The translations under genes were made by a program, and so were the position numbers. The notes under the pieces were generated by a model. The model was not told the origin of the DNA. It did not search any database and saw only the letters and a program-made list of their open reading frames with translations. Positions 31,900 through 34,201 of a stretch of DNA of 34,201 nucleotides are shown in pieces (positions within the stretch are counted from its first letter, which is position 1; each line of letters opens with the position of its first letter). Source of the DNA: Hymenoscyphus infarciens. Lineage: Eukaryota; Ascomycota; Leotiomycetes; Helotiales; Helotiaceae. Where the stretch lies: the NCBI GenBank assembly GCA_001414345.1, contig LLCB01000457.1:1-34201 (forward strand), in the 5' to 3' direction.

Positions 31900-33470
31900 C
31901 TCTCTTAATAAATTAGATAAAGAGAGCATATCTAACGTAGATATTAAAGAAGTAAATAAGGATATACTTAATACCTAGAACGAAAAAGACGCTCTTAAAT
32001 TAGCCTTTATATAAATAGAAAATAATATTAAAAAGCTATTTATAGCTTCTCTTTATATAGGTACTTAAAAGTAATACTAAAGATAACTTATTTCTTACTT
32101 CTAAGACTTCTCTTAAAATTTATAAGGCTAATTTCTCTACTCTAGCCTTTAGGATTACTTCCTCGAGTTTATAACTACTATCTATAGAGAAGAGGGTAAT
32201 AAGAATATAAAGGTATCTTATAAGAGAGCCCTCTATCTTATCTATACTTAGATTATTACTAGATATAAGAGTCTTAAGTATCTTATAAAGAGCCTTAAAG
32301 AGGAGGAGCTTACTCTTTATAATAGTAAAAGCTAATCCTACTTATAAGTACTTAAGATAAGAGTAGTAGTAAGCTAAGAGTTTTTAAGAGAGCTTAATAA
32401 AGGTAATCTTATATAGAGGTAAGTATCTAGTAGTAGATATAATAGTAATCTGTCGCTTTCCTAAGAAGTTTTAAAGTATATAATTAGCTTATAAAGAAGA
32501 AAGGTAAGTAAATATCTTTATAAATTATAAGAGTACTAATTATTCTAGATCCGTGCTAGAGAGATCGCTATAAGTGTATACTCTATTATTAATAAAGATC
32601 TTAAGAAGCTATATAACGTTAATTATAATATAGAATCGCTATAATACCTTACTAATCTTAGAAGTAATCTAAAGACTAATTAGAGAGGACCTATATAAAG
32701 AAGTATAATATAAGCTATCTATCTTTTATCCTTCTTTTACCTACTCTAATTCGACGAAGTCTTTAAGATCTAGGCATATTATATTAAGGTTATTAATAAG
32801 CAGAGTAGTAAGATTAAGCTAATACTTACGTTCTAGAAGACGTACTAACTTAGTAGTAAGTTACCTCTCTTAGCTTTACTTCTTTTTACTACCTCTATCT
32901 AATTATCTATTAAATAGAGATTTACCTTTACTTTAATAAAGAGAATCTATATCTTTACTCTATATAAGCACTCTTAAATTAGTTCTAGAAGTTATATATA
33001 ACTAAGAGGTATATCTTTAGAAAGATTAATATAAATAACTAGGTAACTCTAAGTAGATTAGTATAAACCTCTTATTCTCTTATAAATTATATAGCTAATT
33101 AATATAGAGAAGTAACGTCTTTCTTAAAGCTTTTAGAAGGAATCTTATATAGATTAGTAATAATCCTAGGCTATATAATACTTACTCTTTTTACTATAGT
33201 AGATACTAGTACTTCTTAAGCGTATTAGAGTAGAATATCTAGTAACTCTATAATTAGAAGAGGTGGTCTATAAACTTTAATAACCTTACTATTATATAGT
33301 ACTTAATTAGTTAGAATAACGATCCTATAAGGTAGAGAGAGGAATTTTTAAAGCTAAAGAAGTATAAGAAGGATAAATGCTTTTACTATAGTAATTAGCT
33401 TACTTATATATTTACTTCTTACTTAATTTATAAAGCTTTTAGCTAAGGAGTCTTATCTTTTATATATACC
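31900..33470 (+). pseudogene. Gag-like relic, plus strand
   Basis: Plus-strand frames contain only RIP-type stops over long stretches, for example KSLKEEELTLYNSKS near 32290 and REIAISVYSIINKDLKKLYN near 32555. A frame change between about 32700 and 33240 may be an indel or intron. At 33378-33422 the sequence reads CFYY, then a Tyr six residues on and another Tyr five after that. This is what a retroelement CCHC-type zinc knuckle would look like after C-to-T changes at Cys and His codons, though the middle spacing (x5) is one longer than standard. No RT or integrase follows within the window. Confidence 0.45.
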
Positions 33471-33539
33471 TTTTATAGATAATTCGCTTAAAAGCTTCTT
33501 AATTTATAAGGTTCTTAGTAAGATTATAAGTTAATATTC

Positions 33540-34201
33540 GAATTATAAGTTTAAAATAAGTAGATTTAATACTTAAAGTAAAATAACTAGACTAATTATA
33601 AAAGAAGAAGTATTAAATAGGTATACTTAGTACTAAGTAATAGCTTAATAGACTTATTACTTTCTAATTAAATAGACGGATTATAAAAGAAGAAGTTTTA
33701 AATAAGTAGACTAAGTACTAAATAATAGATTAATAGGCTTATTATAATCTAATTAAATAGACTTAATACTTATAAAGTAACTAAACTTCTTACTAAAGAG
33801 GTATTAAAGAAGTAGACTTAGTACTAAATAATAGATTAATAGACCTAATACTTAGAAAGTAACTAAATTTATTACTTAGAAAGTAAATAGATAAATTATA
33901 AAAGAAGAGATATTAAATAAGTAGACTTAGTACTAAGTAATAGACTAATAGACCTAATACTTAGAAAGTAAACAGATAAATTATAAAAGAAGAGGTATTA
34001 AATAAGTAGACTTAGTACTAAATAATAGACTAATAGACTTATTACTTTTAAAGTAAATAGACTTATTACTTAGAAAGTAACTAGACTAATTACTAAAGAG
34101 GTATTAAAGAAGTAGACTTAGTACTAAATAATAGATTAATAGACTTAATACTTAGAAAGTAACTAAACTTATTACTTTCTAAGTAAATAGATAAATTATA
34201 A
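33540..34201. repeat. Tandem array, alternating 85/106 bp spacing
   Basis: The core GACTTAGTACTAA(A/G)TAATAG recurs at about 33626, 33711, 33817, 33926, 34011 and 34117, giving spacings of 85, 106, 109, 85 and 106. Linking segments alternate between a type with ACTAAAGAGGTATTAAAGAAG and a type with AAATTATAAAAGAAGAG. The array runs off the window end. It is strongly AT-rich with few CpA. Confidence 0.85.

Overview
The window comes from a filamentous ascomycete (Pezizomycotina) nuclear genome. The evidence is short 49-157 bp GT-AG introns with CTAAC/CTGAC branch sites, compact genes of normal base composition, and long AT-rich blocks in which retroelement reading frames are riddled with TAA/TAG stops and CpA is nearly gone. 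That is the signature of repeat-induced point mutation (RIP). A leotiomycete-like genome is my guess only; species cannot be read from the sequence.

Layout. 1-660: G-rich degenerate repeats and unassigned sequence. About 660-4619: RIP-destroyed Ty3/gypsy chromovirus (protease tail, RT, RNase H, integrase, chromodomain, polypurine tract, 3' LTR). 4620-5480: RIPped filler. 5529-8658 (-): intact 11-exon oligopeptide transporter (OPT), 804 aa by my splice model. 9091-9473: MITE-like element carrying telomere-like TTAGGG repeats. 10181-10273: 93 bp hairpin MITE. 10758-11854 (-): two-exon MEMO1/Mho1-family protein, 330 aa. 12997-21317: a small Cys/His-finger reading frame on the minus strand, split by a complete 7884 bp Ty1/copia element (13132-21015) with paired 130 bp LTRs and a TTTAA target duplication. 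This copia element carries an extra long reading frame after RNase H. 21318-24556: no convincing gene. 24557-25435 (+): intact single-exon SprT-like putative zinc metalloprotease. 26318-29264: large TIR element filled with an AT-rich minisatellite; its right arm is itself interrupted by a second TIR element (28019-29109) with a 9 bp duplication. 29265-34201: another RIPped block with two divergent relic reading frames around microsatellites, ending in a tandem array.

The three intact host genes do not form a cluster; each looks independently transcribed and they share no evident pathway. The dominant biology is nested transposition followed by RIP with sharp edges: genes and their near flanks look unmutated while repeats a few bases away are saturated. 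The most interesting items are the copia element with a third reading frame, the resolved nested TIR insertion, and the telomere-repeat MITE. I see no clear new defence or metabolic system.
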